Assembly (NCBI RefSeq): GCF_010389155.1 | Contig: NC_057764.1 | Location: 4,836,001-4,900,000 of the forward strand | Reading direction: 5' to 3' | From: Erigeron canadensis | Taxonomy: Eukaryota; Streptophyta; Magnoliopsida; Asterales; Asteraceae | Length of the DNA stretch: 64,000 bases | Shown here: one piece after another, positions 34,931 to 47,783 of the stretch | Position numbering within the stretch: the stretch's first letter is position 1 | Layout: every line of letters starts with the position of its first letter | Notes under the pieces: generated by a model | What the model saw: the letters and a program-made list of their open reading frames with translations, nothing else | What the model was told of the DNA's origin: nothing | Databases searched by the model: none | Program-made: the position numbers and the translations under genes

Positions 34931-36501
34931 CACATATGTAATCTATTAGTTACAAAGATCAAAACTTGAAGGGGGTTTAAGGGTTGGTTGATTCTCTTTT
35001 TTCTTCCTTTTTCTTTGAAGTGGCGAAATTTCTTTTCCTTAAGGGGATTTCGACTTCAAGCTAAGGGTTTGAACAAAGTGTTGTTGGTTGATTTTAATTA
35101 ATTGTTAAATAATTAAAGGTTGTTTTCTTATTTTAATTAATTAAAACTTCGGTCATTAATTAAATAAAAATAAGGGTTTTTTGTTTAATTAAATTTTAAC
35201 CTAATTCAATGGTGATTGAAACCCTCAAGCAAGTTTTGAATTGTGAATTGACATGATTTATGTGATAAATTGCATGATTATGTGTATCTTAATTATTTAA
35301 AATTGTTAAATAATAGTAAAATCACAAGAAATTCATGCAAAATTAATTGTGATTTTACTGGATATATAGAGATATATTTTGCAAAGCATGATGATCCAAT
35401 AATTAGGGTTAATTATTAGATAATTATGTGACAATGTGAATTTTTCGTGTAAATTTTCTGATGTGCGACAGTTTACTAAAAAATTCATATCTTTTAATCT
35501 GTAAATAGTTAGAAGTCTTGCTTTGGACAGTAGATGACCAACACATAGGGCTACAACTTTTTAGTTCTGGTCGAAAGCTGAATCGGACCAGAAACAGTCT
35601 TAAACTAGTTCTGAAACTACTGGAAATTTCCGGTCAGCATGTTTTTATGTGTTTATGTGCTAAGTGTTAGTTTTTTTGTTTAAAGGCTTACGCAATCAAG
35701 GTAACTTGATGCATGTGGTCCTCTTCTTCGGAAGGGGGAGCCGGGTTTAAACATATGCATGAACCATAGTGACCATGTTTAGGTAGCCCACCTTAACTTG
35801 TTGCTTGATTAAGTAGTTCGGAAATTAGTAAAGTTTATTAATTTTTGTATTGTTTATAAGTTGTATAAAGGTGATGCAAAAATTGGTTTTGAAAATAAAC
35901 TTGACTAAGAACTATCGAAATCGAGATTTCATTAATAAAATTGGAGTCTTGCAACCTTGAGATACATCGGCTCACCCATTTGAATAAACTCTAAGAGAGG
36001 TATAAGTCGGAGTGTGCTAGCCTTCTAAAAGGGCGGGTTTTTAATTGCGTCCATCGCAAACCTTTGCCCTTGCGCTTCTTTGTGCGTTCAAATGGAGCTA
36101 CCGAGCTCTCTTGTGTTTGTAAGACTATACAAATGATTTTATTAAAATATTATGTTTTGAAGATTATGCATGAGTCTTCAAACATAAACTTTTGATTCAT
36201 ATCAAATGCATTACGCATTTAAAGTTAAGTCAATGCCACCCACTTTGCTAAGAACACTTGCCAGTGATTTTTGCTCTACATGAGACGTAGGTGAATTGTA
36301 TCTCTTCAAGGTGGATTATCACTCGTTGTGAGACAGCGGTGGACTATCTACAAGTTCTTAATTGGGCGACTTAAAACGAGTTAAGAGGTGAGACCTTAAC
36401 CCGTGGCATAAGATGGGACAAAACATGTTTACAAAACACTTAATACCCCTTTACAGTATTGTTGTAAGTCCCATAATTCTAAGAGTTTCATGAATGCACT
36501 T
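34931..36501 (+). other. 5' leader of the outer copia element
   Basis: Untranslated leader between primer site and gag start. No coding frame. The nested element inserted at 36502 in its distal part; CACTT at 36497-36501 is the left target duplication. Confidence 0.6.
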
Positions 36502-37484
36502 TGTTAGGTCCAGAGTTACTGGACTCGCTCCAGACGTATCTACTGGAGCCCTCTGAAGATATTGCCAGAAATTATGTGAGGACCAGTGAACAACTTACTT
36601 GTATAGAAATCTGGATTCCACCAGATTTGTTCACTGGACTTCACTCCAGTCAAGATCTTTCCACTGAAGAACATTCTCACTGAAGTCGAAGACTGAAGTC
36701 TGAAGAAAGAAGTCTGACAAATAGCGGAGCTCACTGGAAGACTTACCAGATCTCCTGACAGGAGTCCTTGTCAGTATTCTAGACCTTACAAGTCTGAACA
36801 CTGATTACGAGGAATTGACTTTATGCTTTTACATGCCTTTAACCGGACAATCCTTTTGTCTTTTGTTAAAAGCCTTACACGCATGAAAAGGTGGTTGGTT
36901 AATTAGAAGACAAGTCACTGTCATGTGACTTTATTCTTGTACTTTAATTAATGCTTTTAAGGAATTAATGTAATTTCCTTAAATGCATGCAACCATATTT
37001 GTACGACAAAAAGAATATTATATTTATTCTTTTTGCCTATAAATACCAAGTCACTTCCTCGTCCAAATTACATACTTTTGCAATTTGGTGCCTTTGCTCA
37101 AATACTCTCGATCTAAACAGTCATACTTCACAACTTTAAGTATTTCGATCAAAGAGTTTATTTAGCAAAGATTAGATCACTAGTATTTCATAGGTTGTTT
37201 AGATACTTACTTTGTAATATCTTGTTCCGCAACAACCTTGTATTTTATTTAACATCAATAAATAAAATACACTTGAAAATTACATTGTGTCTCACCATTT
37301 ACTTATTTGTTTATCTTTATATTGCTTAAGTACGTATTACGTTATATATATTTTTGCATTTATATTAATCGTAATACTAGTCCAATCTAGTGCTTACTTG
37401 ACATATAATACTAGTCATCTCTAGTGATTACTTGACTTGTTATTCTACACTTGTGGGTTAAACCATCGAGTGAGGGACTTCACA
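36502..37484 (+). repeat. 5' LTR of the Sirevirus
   Basis: 983 bp, TGTTAGGTCCAGAGTTACTG to GAGGGACTTCACA. TATAAATA at 37038-37045 is the likely promoter box, and AATAAATAAAATAC near 37255 a likely polyadenylation region. Confidence 0.93.
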
Positions 37485-37486
37485 AT

Positions 37487-37504
37487 TGGTATCAGAGCAG
37501 AAGG
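37487..37504 (+). other. primer-binding site, tRNA-iMet (Sirevirus)
   Basis: TGGTATCAGAGCAGAAGG lies two bases after the LTR end, an exact match to the common plant copia primer site complementary to initiator tRNA-Met. Confidence 0.9.
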
Positions 37505-37536
37505 CTAACATACTTGCCTAGATCTGCATTCTCTCG

Positions 37537-39613
37537 ATGGCCAACCCAGATAATACACAAGGAAACCCTTTAAATGTTGGACCTCCACCCATAAATGAAG
37601 TTGAACAAACCAATGACCATGCTAACAATAATCCACCACCACCACCTCCTATTCCTGCTTCTCCACACGTGCATGTGCACTACTTGAATACTCATGTTCC
37701 CAAATTCAGTGGGAATGGTGATGAATTTGGCACGTGGAAGGCTAGGATGTTATTACATGTTACTGGTATTGAGAGGAATATGCTTAAAATTTTAAATGAA
37801 GGACCCTAGAAGTCCTCTCAATCCACTTCTTGATCCAACTGGAGCAAGATCTGGGAGGGAAAAGAGAGAGGAACATTGGTCTGAAGAGGAAAGGAGACTG
37901 GTCAATATTGACACTACTTTAAAAGTCATGATCCTCGGGGCCGTTCCTGAAGCTCTAATTCCTACACTAGTGCTTTATCTCAGTGCCAAAAGCATGTGAG
38001 ATGAACTAGTGAACCAGTATGAAGGTGGTGATGATACTATTGTTACCAGGAAAGTGGCTTTAAATAAGAAGTACGAGTCATTTTTTGCCCTACCCAATGA
38101 ATCATTAACTGGTACCTACACCAGATTTATGTCTATCATAAACCAGTTAAGAGGGCTTGGGGTAGAGAAGGACAAGGACATACTTCTTGAAAAATTTTGT
38201 GATATTCTTCCTTCAAAATGGTCTCATATGATCGTGGTCTTGAGACAAGGTAAAACCTTGTACTCCCATACTTTTTCATCTTTGTATGGAGCCTTCAGAT
38301 TCACTGAAGAGAATCAAGCCCAAAGAATTGAGGCAGAAAAAGATGCTATTAATCATGTTTCCAGTAGTTCCCCAGTGGTTAGTCATACTGAACCACCATG
38401 TGCAGCATTAATGTCTTCCGAGAATGTATTTTCTATGAGGAAGATGATGTCTGAATTAATGGATTCTGGAGTCATGAATAATATCTCTCCAGATTATGAT
38501 GAAACTGACAATGATGATCTAATGGCTATGATGGCTAAAACGTTTAACCGTTTCAAAGCCAGAGCTAACAGATCCACTGGACACAATGCACCTAGTTCTT
38601 CCAATGATAAGACCAATTTGACATGTTTTAAGTGTGGTAGAAAAGGTCATTTCATGAAAGAGTGCAAGTCCAATCAGTTTGTCTCACAATCTGGTCCATC
38701 ACCTTCTTATAACAAGCCTGATGATAGCTATAGATTAAAATACAAAAAGCTTAAGGCTCAAATTGCTCTCATGTCTGCAGAAAAAGACAATAATAAATGC
38801 ATGGTGGCAAAAGAAAAATGGGTTCCCTCTGATGACTCATCAGTCGATGATGAAGAGGAAAGAGATTGTTGTTACATGGCTCTAGCTGATGAAGAGCATC
38901 TGGTGAAAGAAGATGTCACATCTGGAAGATGGGTGGACATTGTCATTAAAAAGGTAATAGATTATGACAAAGAAACTGATCTTGAGTTAAAATTGGACAT
39001 TGCTGAAGCTTTAAACTCTGATTTAATGTTTGTGGAAACTGTTCGTTCAGAAACGTCAAATAATTTTGAAACAGATTTTTCTGAAATGACAAACTTACAA
39101 TCTAAGTTAGAAGAATTGCAAGATATTGAACTTGCTTTCAAAGCACAAGTTTTGGTTACTGAACAACTGGTCCAAGAAAAGGAAGAACTGGAAAATCTTT
39201 TGTCAAAAGAAAAACTTGTTATCCAGTCATGGCTTGAGACCAAGAAACCATACGATGCTGTACGTAACCAGTACCCCTCCCAAAAACGTTCATATCTAGG
39301 GGGTGATGTTCATGTTGCTGCATTAATACCTGTTGTTGACCGACTTCCTGAAGTGTTAAAACCTAGCACTATATATGATGAACCAACAACACCCAAAACT
39401 TGTATTATTCCTCCTGTTCAATTGTCTGAGGTTAAGACTGGAGCTCCACAGATGAATGCTCCAGTCAAGAAGGTTAAGCAGAATAAACCTTTGCCTCAAT
39501 CATCTTCTAAAGAACCCCAGGTTCAAAAAAAGAAGAATGTTGTTCCTCCACCTAAGCCAAAAGTACAGTCAACTGGAAAGGCTATGGTGTCATCTGAAGA
39601 AATATTTTGTTAA
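37537..39613 (+). pseudogene. gag of the Sirevirus
   Basis: The ATG at 37537 begins a Pro/Asn-rich N-terminus (MANPDNTQGNPLN), then HVPKFSGNGDEFGTWKARM, the start of the copia gag domain. A frameshift at about 37805 and a TGA at 37997-37999 (after LSAKSM, where Trp is usual) break it. From 38009 a 534-codon frame continues the gag domain and has the zinc knuckle CFKCGRKGHFMKEC (about 38624-38665), followed by a long Glu/Lys/Leu-rich, probably coiled-coil extension and a Lys/Pro-rich tail. The extension after the zinc knuckle is characteristic of Sireviruses. The frame ends at 39613 and pol continues in another frame. Confidence 0.88.
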
Positions 39614-40717
39614 GGTTAGAAAGTCAGTTTCAACTACTGGCTCGACAAGTTCAAAGTTGTAATGCAAGAATTAACAATTTTGAGGGTACTTCATCTGGCC
39701 CTAAACAAAATACAAAACCTTTTTCAAAGAAAGAAAAATCAAGCACACCTAATGATAAGCAAAAGAAAAAGGTTTCAAAACTGTCAGCTCCAGTGGTGTT
39801 TACTGAGAAACCCACTATTTTTGAAAGTGAAATCAACCAGATACCTGCTGGGATCCATCCTTGTGGATCCAGAGAACCCATTAGTCGATGGGTTCGCAAA
39901 CCTTTAAACTAATAATCTGGTGGATGTGCAAGGCGATCGAAAGAAATATGTTTGGTATCTTGACAGCGCTGTTGGCAGGACAATGACCGGATGTAAGACC
40001 CTTCTGGAGGAGTTCAAAGTTTCAGACGGACCCTCCATTACTTTTGGAAATGATGGTTCTGGAAAGACTGAGGGATATGGTGTTCTGAACAATGGTCAAG
40101 TCAAATTCAGACGAGTGGCTTATGTAAATGGGTTGAAGTATAACCTCATAAGTGTGAGCCAGTTGTGTGATGATGGCTACCAGGTGTTATTTAACATCTC
40201 TCAAGGCATCGTATTTAATAAGGATTGGAAGGTAGTATTGATTGCTCCCAGAAAAGGGAATGTGTACATAATGGATATGGAAAGCTCTCCTTCAGAGCAG
40301 TGTTTCTATACCAAGGCTGATAAAGACACAAACTGGCTATGGCATAAAAGGTTGTCCCATTTAAATTTCAAAAATATCAACAAGTTGTCCAGAAAACAAC
40401 TTGCAGATGGGATACCTTCTGTCTCCTTCAAAAAGGAAAGGCCATGTCCAGGATGTGAGATGGGGAAGCAGAAACGCACCAGTTTCAAAACAAAACAGAA
40501 TTTTAGCATATCTGAACCTCTTCACATGCTCCATATGGACCTCTTTGGTCCAGTGAATGTTCAGACTCGTGATGGTAAGAAATATACTCTAGTAGTTGTT
40601 GATGAATACTCCAGATATTGTTGGGTAATATTTCTTAGATCAAAGAATGAAACTGCTGCTGAAATCATCGCTCTTGTCAAGCAAATTGAACTCAAATACA
40701 AGCGAAAAGTGTGTTAG
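39614..40717 (+). pseudogene. pol, protease and GAG-pre-integrase region (Sirevirus)
   Basis: A basic linker (39614-39912) leads by frameshift into 39920. The protease motif reads WYLDSAVGRTMTGC; the catalytic Asp and Ser remain but the Gly of the usual DSG is Ala and the next residues are atypical, so activity is doubtful. Then comes GAG-pre-integrase with LWHKRLSHLNFKNINKL and PCPGCEMGKQKRTSF (HHCC zinc site), and the start of the integrase core (LHMLHMDLFGPVNVQ, first catalytic Asp). It stops at TAG 40715-40717, in frame with what follows. Confidence 0.87.
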
Positions 40718-41596
40718 TTAAGAAGTGATAATGGAACAGAATTCCAGAATGCAACTCTGGAGAAATTCTGCACTGACACGGGCATCTCCCAGAATTTCTC
40801 ATCAGCACATACACCAGAACAGAATGGAGTTGTAAAAAGAAAGAACAGAACGCTGATAGAAGCTGCCAGGAGTATGCTTGCTGAATCTGGTCTTCCTAAA
40901 ATGTATTGGGCTGAAGCAATTGCAACCGCTTGTCATACTCAAAATCGCTCAGTATACGTGAAGAGACACAAGAAGACATCCTATGAAATATTGAGAAATA
41001 GAAAACCAAATATTGGTTATTTTCATGTTTTTGGATGTCCAGTATATATCCTGAACGACTCCAGTCAGTTAGGCAAATTTGATGCCAAAGCTGATGAGGG
41101 ATATATCTTAGGATATTCAGCCATTCGCAAAGCCTTCAGAGTCTACAGCAAAAGACTGGAAAAGGTCCAGGAGTCAATACATGTCACATTTGATGAGTCA
41201 AATGAAGCAATCAATAAAAGGCCAACCCTTAATTCTCCCTTAGAAAGTCCAATTATCTTTGGTGAATCTAATCCTATCATCTTCAATATAGATTCATCTA
41301 AGGATGCTTCCAGTCATCCTGACTTGGAACCAGTGCAATTTGAAAAACCTTCCAGTAATACTTCATTCTATCCTTCAATAAGTTTCAAACTACCCTCTGA
41401 ACTTGTTATTGGATCAGATGTTCGTACTACTCCTCCAGTATCAGATTCAATTGATCTTGAGCCAGTAATCCAAGAAATGCCTTTAAATGAAGAATTTCAT
41501 GATGCAAATCGTGATCTTACAGATTCTACAGATTCTGATGAAGATGCTGAAGTTGTCTGGCAAGATCCTACTCCAGAGAATCAATTGAATTCTTGA
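40718..41596 (+). pseudogene. pol, integrase (Sirevirus)
   Basis: Same frame after the TAG: LRSDNGTEFQNATLEKFC (second Asp) and TPEQNGVVKRKNRTLIEAAR (Glu), completing the DDE triad, then the C-terminal region with VFGCPVYILND and GYILGYSA. An acidic linker follows. An in-frame TGA at 41594-41596 after ENQLNS separates it from the RT. Confidence 0.87.
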
Positions 41597-42496
41597 ACTG
41601 ATATTGTTGTAAGAAATAATCCTGGTCAATACTCTAAGTGGACAAAAGCTCACCCAATCAACCAGATTATCGGTGACTCCGGTAGAGGGGTTCAGACCAG
41701 AAGTGCCTCTAGTGAACAATGTTTATATGTCAGCTTCTTGTCACTGATGGAACCGAAGAAGATTGACGAGGCAATGAATGACCCAAGCTGGGTGATAGCT
41801 ATGCAAGAAGAGCTTCACCAGTTCGAACGAAATAAAGTTTGGAATCTGGTTTCTCCTCCAGTTGGCAAGAAAGAACCAATTGGAACCAGATGGGTCTTCA
41901 GGAATAAAGTTGGCGAAGATGGTCACGTGGTCAAAAATAAGGCCAGATTGGTGGCACAAGGGTATGACCAGACAGACCTTGACTTTGAAGAATCGTTTGC
42001 ACCAGTAGCAAGGTTAGAAGCCATCAGAATGTTTTTAGCCTTTGCTGCTCATCATAAATTCAAGGTCTACCAGATGGACGTAAAAAGTGCATTTTTGAAT
42101 GGAGAATTAGAAGAAGAAGTTTTTGTCAAGCAACCTCCAGGCTTCATTGATGAAAAGCATCCACATTGGGTATATCGTCTGGACAAGGCACTGTATGGCC
42201 TCAGACAAGCCCCTCGAGCCTGGTATGACACTCTGACCAAACACTTATCAGAAAATGGTTTCAAAAGAGGTGCAATTGACAATACCTTATTTATTCTTCG
42301 TGAAAGAGGTAATCTTCTGTTGGTACAAGTTTATGTTGATGATATTATTTTTGGTTCTACTGATGAATCTTTGTGCAAGAAATTTTCAAAAATCATGTCT
42401 TCAAAATTTGAAATGAGTTTAATGGGTGTATTAACATTTTTTCTTGGACTCCAGATTAAACAAACCAGTGATGGTATTTTTATTAATCAAGAATAA
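41597..42496 (+). pseudogene. pol, reverse transcriptase (Sirevirus)
   Basis: Copia-type [76 protein letters not shown] and the catalytic [10 protein letters not shown] (YVDD at 42332-42343). The active site looks intact. A frameshift near 42495 (AT-rich AGAATAAAATATG) leads to the RNase H frame. Confidence 0.9.
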
Positions 42497-43275
42497 AATA
42501 TGTTAGAGATATTTTAAGAAAATTCGATATGAACTCTTCACCCTCAAAATCAACTCCTATTTCTGCACCTTTAACAATAGATTCAGACCCTGATGGGAAG
42601 CCAGTGAACACCACTGTCTATAGAGGCATGATTGGTTCACTAATGTATTTAACTGCCAGTAGACCAGATATAATGTTTGCAACATGTCTTTGTGCCAGAT
42701 ATCAGTCTAACCCAAAAGAATCTCATCTGGCAGCTGTAAAGCGCATTCTGAAGTACCTTAAGGGTACTCCCAGTTTGGGTCTTTGGTATCCCAAAGGCTC
42801 AGGCTTAGATCTAATGGGTTATTCAGATTCAGATCATGCAGGTTGTAAGATAGACAGGAAATCCACTACTGGTAGATGTCATTTCCTTGGTGGCAAACTG
42901 GTGAGTTGGACCAGTAAGAAGCAAACTTCAGTTTCTTTATCCACTACTGAAGCAGAATATGCGTCTGCAGCCAGTTGTTGTGCTCAGATTCTCTGGATGA
43001 AGCACCAGTTGCTTGATATTGGTATTAAGTATTCAAAGACTCCTAGCTTTTGTGACAATACCAGTGCCATTGCTATATCAAACAATCCAGTCATGCACTC
43101 CAAGATGAAACACATTGATGTTAGGTATCATTTTATTCGCGATCATGTAATGAAGAATGATGTTGAGATCCATTTTATTCCCACGGATAAACAACTTGCT
43201 GACATTTTTTCAAAACCTTTGGATGAGAAAACTTTTCAAAATCTTGTCAGTGAGTTGGGAATGTTGAACCCTTAA
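42497..43275 (+). pseudogene. pol, RNase H (Sirevirus)
   Basis: From about 42500 in a new frame: VYRGMIGSLMYLTASRPDIM, GYSDSDHAGCKIDRKSTTG (Asp), SLSTTEAEYASAASC (Glu), FCDNTSAIAISNNPV (Asp), KHIDVRYHFIRDHV and the terminal DIFSKPLDEKTF. The active-site acidic residues are all visible. The frame ends at a natural-looking TAA 43273-43275. Confidence 0.9.
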
Positions 43276-43576
43276 TCTGGAACCTTGTTATGAACGCTTT
43301 GTGACACTGGCAGGGTTCTTTGATTCCAGATTTATAAATCTATACCAGTAAAGCTATCGAACGCCTTTGTGATACTATCTTTGCACTGATAGATTTATGG
43401 ATCACCATTCCAGGGGGAAAGACTCAGACCACATTTTTTTATTTATATATATCTAAGTTTCAGGGGGAATTTATTTTCTCTCTGAACAATTTTTTCTGAA
43501 AAATGTTTCTAGTACCTTGTAAATGTGTCCCTCTCGTTAATACTCGATAAGTTGATGTGCATGTTTGAAGTAACTT
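43276..43576 (+). other. pol to third-ORF spacer with two purine tracts (Sirevirus)
   Basis: CCAGGGGGAAAGAC near 43409 and TTTCAGGGGGAATTT near 43459 are purine-rich tracts like a polypurine primer site but lie 3.3 kb before the LTR. Multiple PPT-like tracts in this place are a known Sirevirus trait. Confidence 0.6.
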
Positions 43577-46512
43577 TTGTTGCTTTGTAAATGTGTCCCT
43601 CTCATTCCATATATTCGTTTTATGTCCATCATTTTTAGAAGGGCCCTGAAGAATGAGTACAATGTAAATACAACTCATTTTTCGATGTGTGAATACTTGA
43701 GGGACCTCAACCAGTTGACCTCATCTCCTACTGAAGTCGACATCCCATCGGTGATGCTTTATCAGTTCAGGATTCAAGAAGATGCAATTGCATCATCACT
43801 AGATGAGGAGGTTGCTGGTAAGCCTCATAATGTTGAGGAAATTGTTGGTGAAGTTAATGCTGAAAGGGTACAACCTATTTCCTAGATTGCCCCAGATCAT
43901 CAGCAGCCTGGTGTGAATATTGTTGAAATTCCACCTAACCCCACCAGGACAAGAAATAAAACTCGTCGTTTGAGGAGAGACGGAGTTCCAGTATCAGTCC
44001 TTCCAGAATCTACTCATCAAGATTCTGGAGAAATGGGTCAGGAGACTGCCCCAGTAACCACTTCCTCAGTACAAGTAGAAGGAAGTGGTGAACAAGAAAG
44101 AGGATCTGGATCACCTCTTGTGATTCCAGTGGCAACTGCTGAGAGTGGGGACATCATGGCTGCTGATGGGTCCCTGATTGTTGAAGAAGTTGAATGGGAA
44201 CAAGTTAGGCAGGCTGGAGAAGAGAATCTGGAGCAAGTGGCTCAGATTGATCTGAATGTTGGGGTGGAGAATGTACAAGTAGAGGACCAGGCAGGTGGAA
44301 CCGGCCCAGATTGGGATATGGTTGATTCTCCGCTGTCTGAGGACAATGATTTTGATGTGAACATGAGTTTTTTGGGAGAAGAAGAAATTGATCGCACCAT
44401 CCATTCTGTCTCCCAGTCAATTCTATCTGATATGCCTCCTCCACCCCCAGTAAATACACCAACACCCCTTCCAGAACAAACAACCACAACAATTTTTGAA
44501 TCACCCTCTCTTCCAGATCTTCCACATTTTGAACCACTGGCAGTCACCCATCAAACTGAAGGTATCACAAGGGTGTTGCCAGTATCATCTATCACCAGAA
44601 CTACCAATCCTTCCAGTGGTCTCTCCTCTTCTTTTTCAACCGAGCTCCAAGGCCTTTTTGATAAGGTGACAAACCTGGAGAGATCACTTCAGGCGTCTTC
44701 TCAAGTTATATCTGACTTCAAATCTGTCATTTCCAATAATCTTAAGTCAGAAATGAATGTTTTTGCTGGTAATGAGAAGATTGTCTTTGAGAAGCTGGAT
44801 GAACTTGTCATGGCTACAAATAGAAATTCTGAATCAATACAAGTTGCAGTCCAGGGTATCAAGGAGGATGTGGTAAAAAGTGTCCAGACTGCCATTCAAA
44901 CTGAAGTTGCTCAACCTCTGGCAAGTTTGGCTGGTGATGTTCAGAATCTAACCACCAGAATAAGCTCTCTGGAAAGCAGGCCCATTCTGGAGAAAAACTC
45001 AGTGGTAAGCACCCTCAGTAATGAAGTTGTTAGGAAGTTCAGGGGAAACATGTTGAAAGAAATCACTGAAGAGGTGTCTGAAACTCTCCTTAGAAATCTC
45101 AGAGATGGGTTGTTGCCTGAAGTTATGAAGATGATTGACGCTCAGTTGCCTCGCCACTTTCCTCAGGATCTTGAGATAATAAAAAAGGAAGTGATGCAGT
45201 TGAGGAAAACTGTAAACAACATAGCTCCAGTGTCTGGTCGTACATTTGACTCTTCTGACAGACATACACTGGACCAGGTGTGGAATCATCTTCAGACTGG
45301 AGATGCTTCCAAGGGGGAAGGTTCTGGCTCTGGAACTGAGAAGGTTGATTTGAAGAAAAAGATAGAGGTTTGGAAGAAGGTGATTGGTGAAGATGTCACT
45401 GGTACTGAAGCCAGTGGACAAGTTGAGGAAGAGGCTGCTGGTACTGATACTAGTGAGCCAGTTTTTGAAGAGTTCCCAGATATCACTACAACAATGAAAA
45501 GTCTCAAAAGCAAGAAAGTGGTATCTGGGGCACCAACAAATGAGGCAGATGAGTATGTATCTGCTGATGAGGCCAAAGCAAAGAGACTGGAGCAAGAGTG
45601 CATCTTAATCGAAATCTTCAAGAAAAATTTAAAGGATGACTTGATTGCTCACCAGTTGGATATGGCCAGGCATGGGACTCTGGATTCTTACAACACTGGT
45701 AGGTTGGGCGTACAAATTGAAGTATACAAGAAGATGAAGGATGATCCCAGGCTGAAGAAATGTCTGGATACCTTGGATGATGTCTATATTCGATCCATGT
45801 CTGCTCAGGATGAACAAGTTTATGATTCTGAAATTTATGGGGTGAGCATACTGGATCTTATTGCCCAGAGAAGAGAGAAACTGAAAAATCTCCAGCAACA
45901 AGTAAGGAGTAATGCAATGGCTCTGGAGCATGAATATAGGAAGAAAGTTAAGGGTTGCCCAAGGCACTAATCAAGAAATCCAAAGCTGCCAGAGATGCAA
46001 ATCTCAGTACCTTCATTCCCTTGAACACAACTGAAAGAATTAATAAGGAAAAATATCAACAAGTGGCTGAGCAGAGAAAAGTGTCAAGGGAAGTGGATGA
46101 AATGGTGAAAAGGGCTCAGACAAAGGAAAAGTATGAGCATTTGTCACAATTTAGAGCTGATGTCCGACCAATAGTGGGTGTTGAGATCCATCTGGCAGAA
46201 AATCATGATAACTTCTCTAAGTTCCATGTCAAACTCTTCAGAGAAGGGAACTTTACTGATGAAAGGAAGGACACCTCAATCAGGGCTTTTGGATGGTCAG
46301 AGTTAAGGGAGATTGGGCTTTCATTCAGGGGTAAAGATGTCTCCCAGGATGTAAAATATTTTATGAAGAGGATTGGCAAGGAATGGATGAGGAAGGAGTT
46401 GATGGAGATGGAGCTGGGCTTAAGGACTTCTCTTACTTCTTCTTCATCTCCAGGTGTAAAGAGGAAGGCCATTGAAGAGCCATCTGGGCATGCTGAAAAG
46501 AAAAAGGCCTGA
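43577..46512 (+). pseudogene. third ORF of the Sirevirus (env-position ORF)
   Basis: One frame from 43577 to 45970 with a single stop (TAG 43883-43885), then a frameshift near 45960 into 45955-46512; together about 960 codons. The middle 685-codon piece (43913-45970) is intact. It is acidic and Pro/Ser-rich at first (TPTPLPEQTTTTIFESPSLP), then helical with long heptad-like stretches (from LQGLFDKVTNLERSLQ to about ISSLESRP) and ends Lys/Glu-rich, with a basic tail (KRKAIEEPSGHAEKKKA). I see no convincing signal peptide or membrane span. SIRE-type env-position ORFs are known, but a coiled-coil structural or accessory protein fits better than an envelope. Confidence 0.75.
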
Positions 46513-46795
46513 CTCTAATATTGTACTTGTATTTATTTTTATGTTGATAAAATTGTAACTTTCCTCCAGTTGATGTCTGTAAATATAAGTTGCAATTCCT
46601 ATTTTTCACAAGTACTTATCCAGATTAAGTCTAGAAATTAAAATGTACAAACTGGGAACACTGATGATCTATAAAGTGGCTCTCCAGAAATCTAAATTAG
46701 ACTTAGTCAAATTTCTCAAGGATTTTTCAAGCACAAACTTGTATAGATACAAGCTTGAAAATCCTTGCATAATTTCTAAACAAATATGGGGAATT
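46513..46795 (+). other. 3' untranslated region and polypurine tract (Sirevirus)
   Basis: No coding frame. AATATGGGGAATT (about 46783-46795) abuts the 3' LTR and is the likely plus-strand primer. Confidence 0.65.
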
Positions 46796-47778
46796 TGTTA
46801 GGTCCAGAGTTACTGGACTCGCTCCAGACGTATCTACTGGAGCCCTCTGAAGATTTGTCCAGAAATTATGTGAAGACCAGTGAACAACTTACTTGTATAG
46901 AAATCTGGATTCCACCAGATTTGTTCACTGGACTTCACTCCAGTCAAGATCTTTCCACTGAAGAACATTCTCACTGAAGTCGAAGACTGAAGTCTGAAGA
47001 AAGAAGTCTGACAAATAGCGGAGCTCACTGGAAGACTTACCAGATCTCTTGACTGGAGTCCTTGTCAGTATTCTAGACCTTACAAGTCTGAACACTGATT
47101 ACGAGGAATTGACTTTATGCTTTTACATGCCTTTAACCGGACAATCCTTTTGTCTTTTGTTAAAAGCCTTACACGCATGAAAAGGTGGTTGGTTAATTAG
47201 AAGACAAGTCACTGTCATGTGACTTTATTCTTGTACTTTAATCAATGCTTTTAAGGGATTAAAGTAATTTCCTTAAATGCATGCAACCATATTTGTACGG
47301 CAAAAAGAATATTATATTTATTCTTTTTGCCTATAAATACCAAGTCACTTCCTCGTCCAAATTACATACTTTTGCAATTTGGTGCCTTTGCTCAAATACT
47401 CTCGATCTAAACAGTCATACTTCACAACTTTAAGTATTTCGATCAAAGAGTTTATTTAGCAAAGATTAGATCACTTGTATTTCATAGGTTGTTTAGATAC
47501 TTACTTTGTAATATCTTGTTCCGCAACAACCTTGTATTTTATTTAACATCAATAAATAAAATACACTTGAAAATTACATTGTGTCTCACCATTTACTTAT
47601 TTGTTTATCTTTATATTGCTTAAGTACATATTACGTTATATATATTCTTGCATTTATATTAATCGTAATACTAGTCTAATCTAATACTTACTTGACATTT
47701 AATACTAGTCATCTCTAGTTATTACTTGACTTGTTATTCTACACTTGTGGGTTAAACCATCGAGTGAGGGACTTCACA
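46796..47778 (+). repeat. 3' LTR of the Sirevirus
   Basis: 983 bp, the same length as the 5' LTR, with about 18 substitutions and no gaps seen. TATAAATA at 47332-47339. Confidence 0.93.
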
Positions 47779-47783
47779 CACTT

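Larger units (their letters stand above)
36502..47778 (+). mobile_element. Sirevirus-like Ty1/copia retrotransposon (nested), nearly full length
   Basis: An 11.3-kb element with perfect CACTT duplications (36497-36501, 47779-47783), two 983-bp LTRs that differ at about 18 positions by eye, an exact iMet primer site, a large gag with a long C-terminal extension, pol, and a very long third ORF between pol and the 3' LTR. A third ORF in this place, the big gag and the element size are typical of Sireviruses (SIRE/Maximus lineage). Each ORF has a few stops or shifts, so this copy is probably not autonomous, though it is the youngest element seen here. Confidence 0.9.

Noticed and set aside
44111..45621. 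several minus-strand frames of about 100-200 codons
   Set aside because: Antisense shadows of the Sirevirus third ORF.
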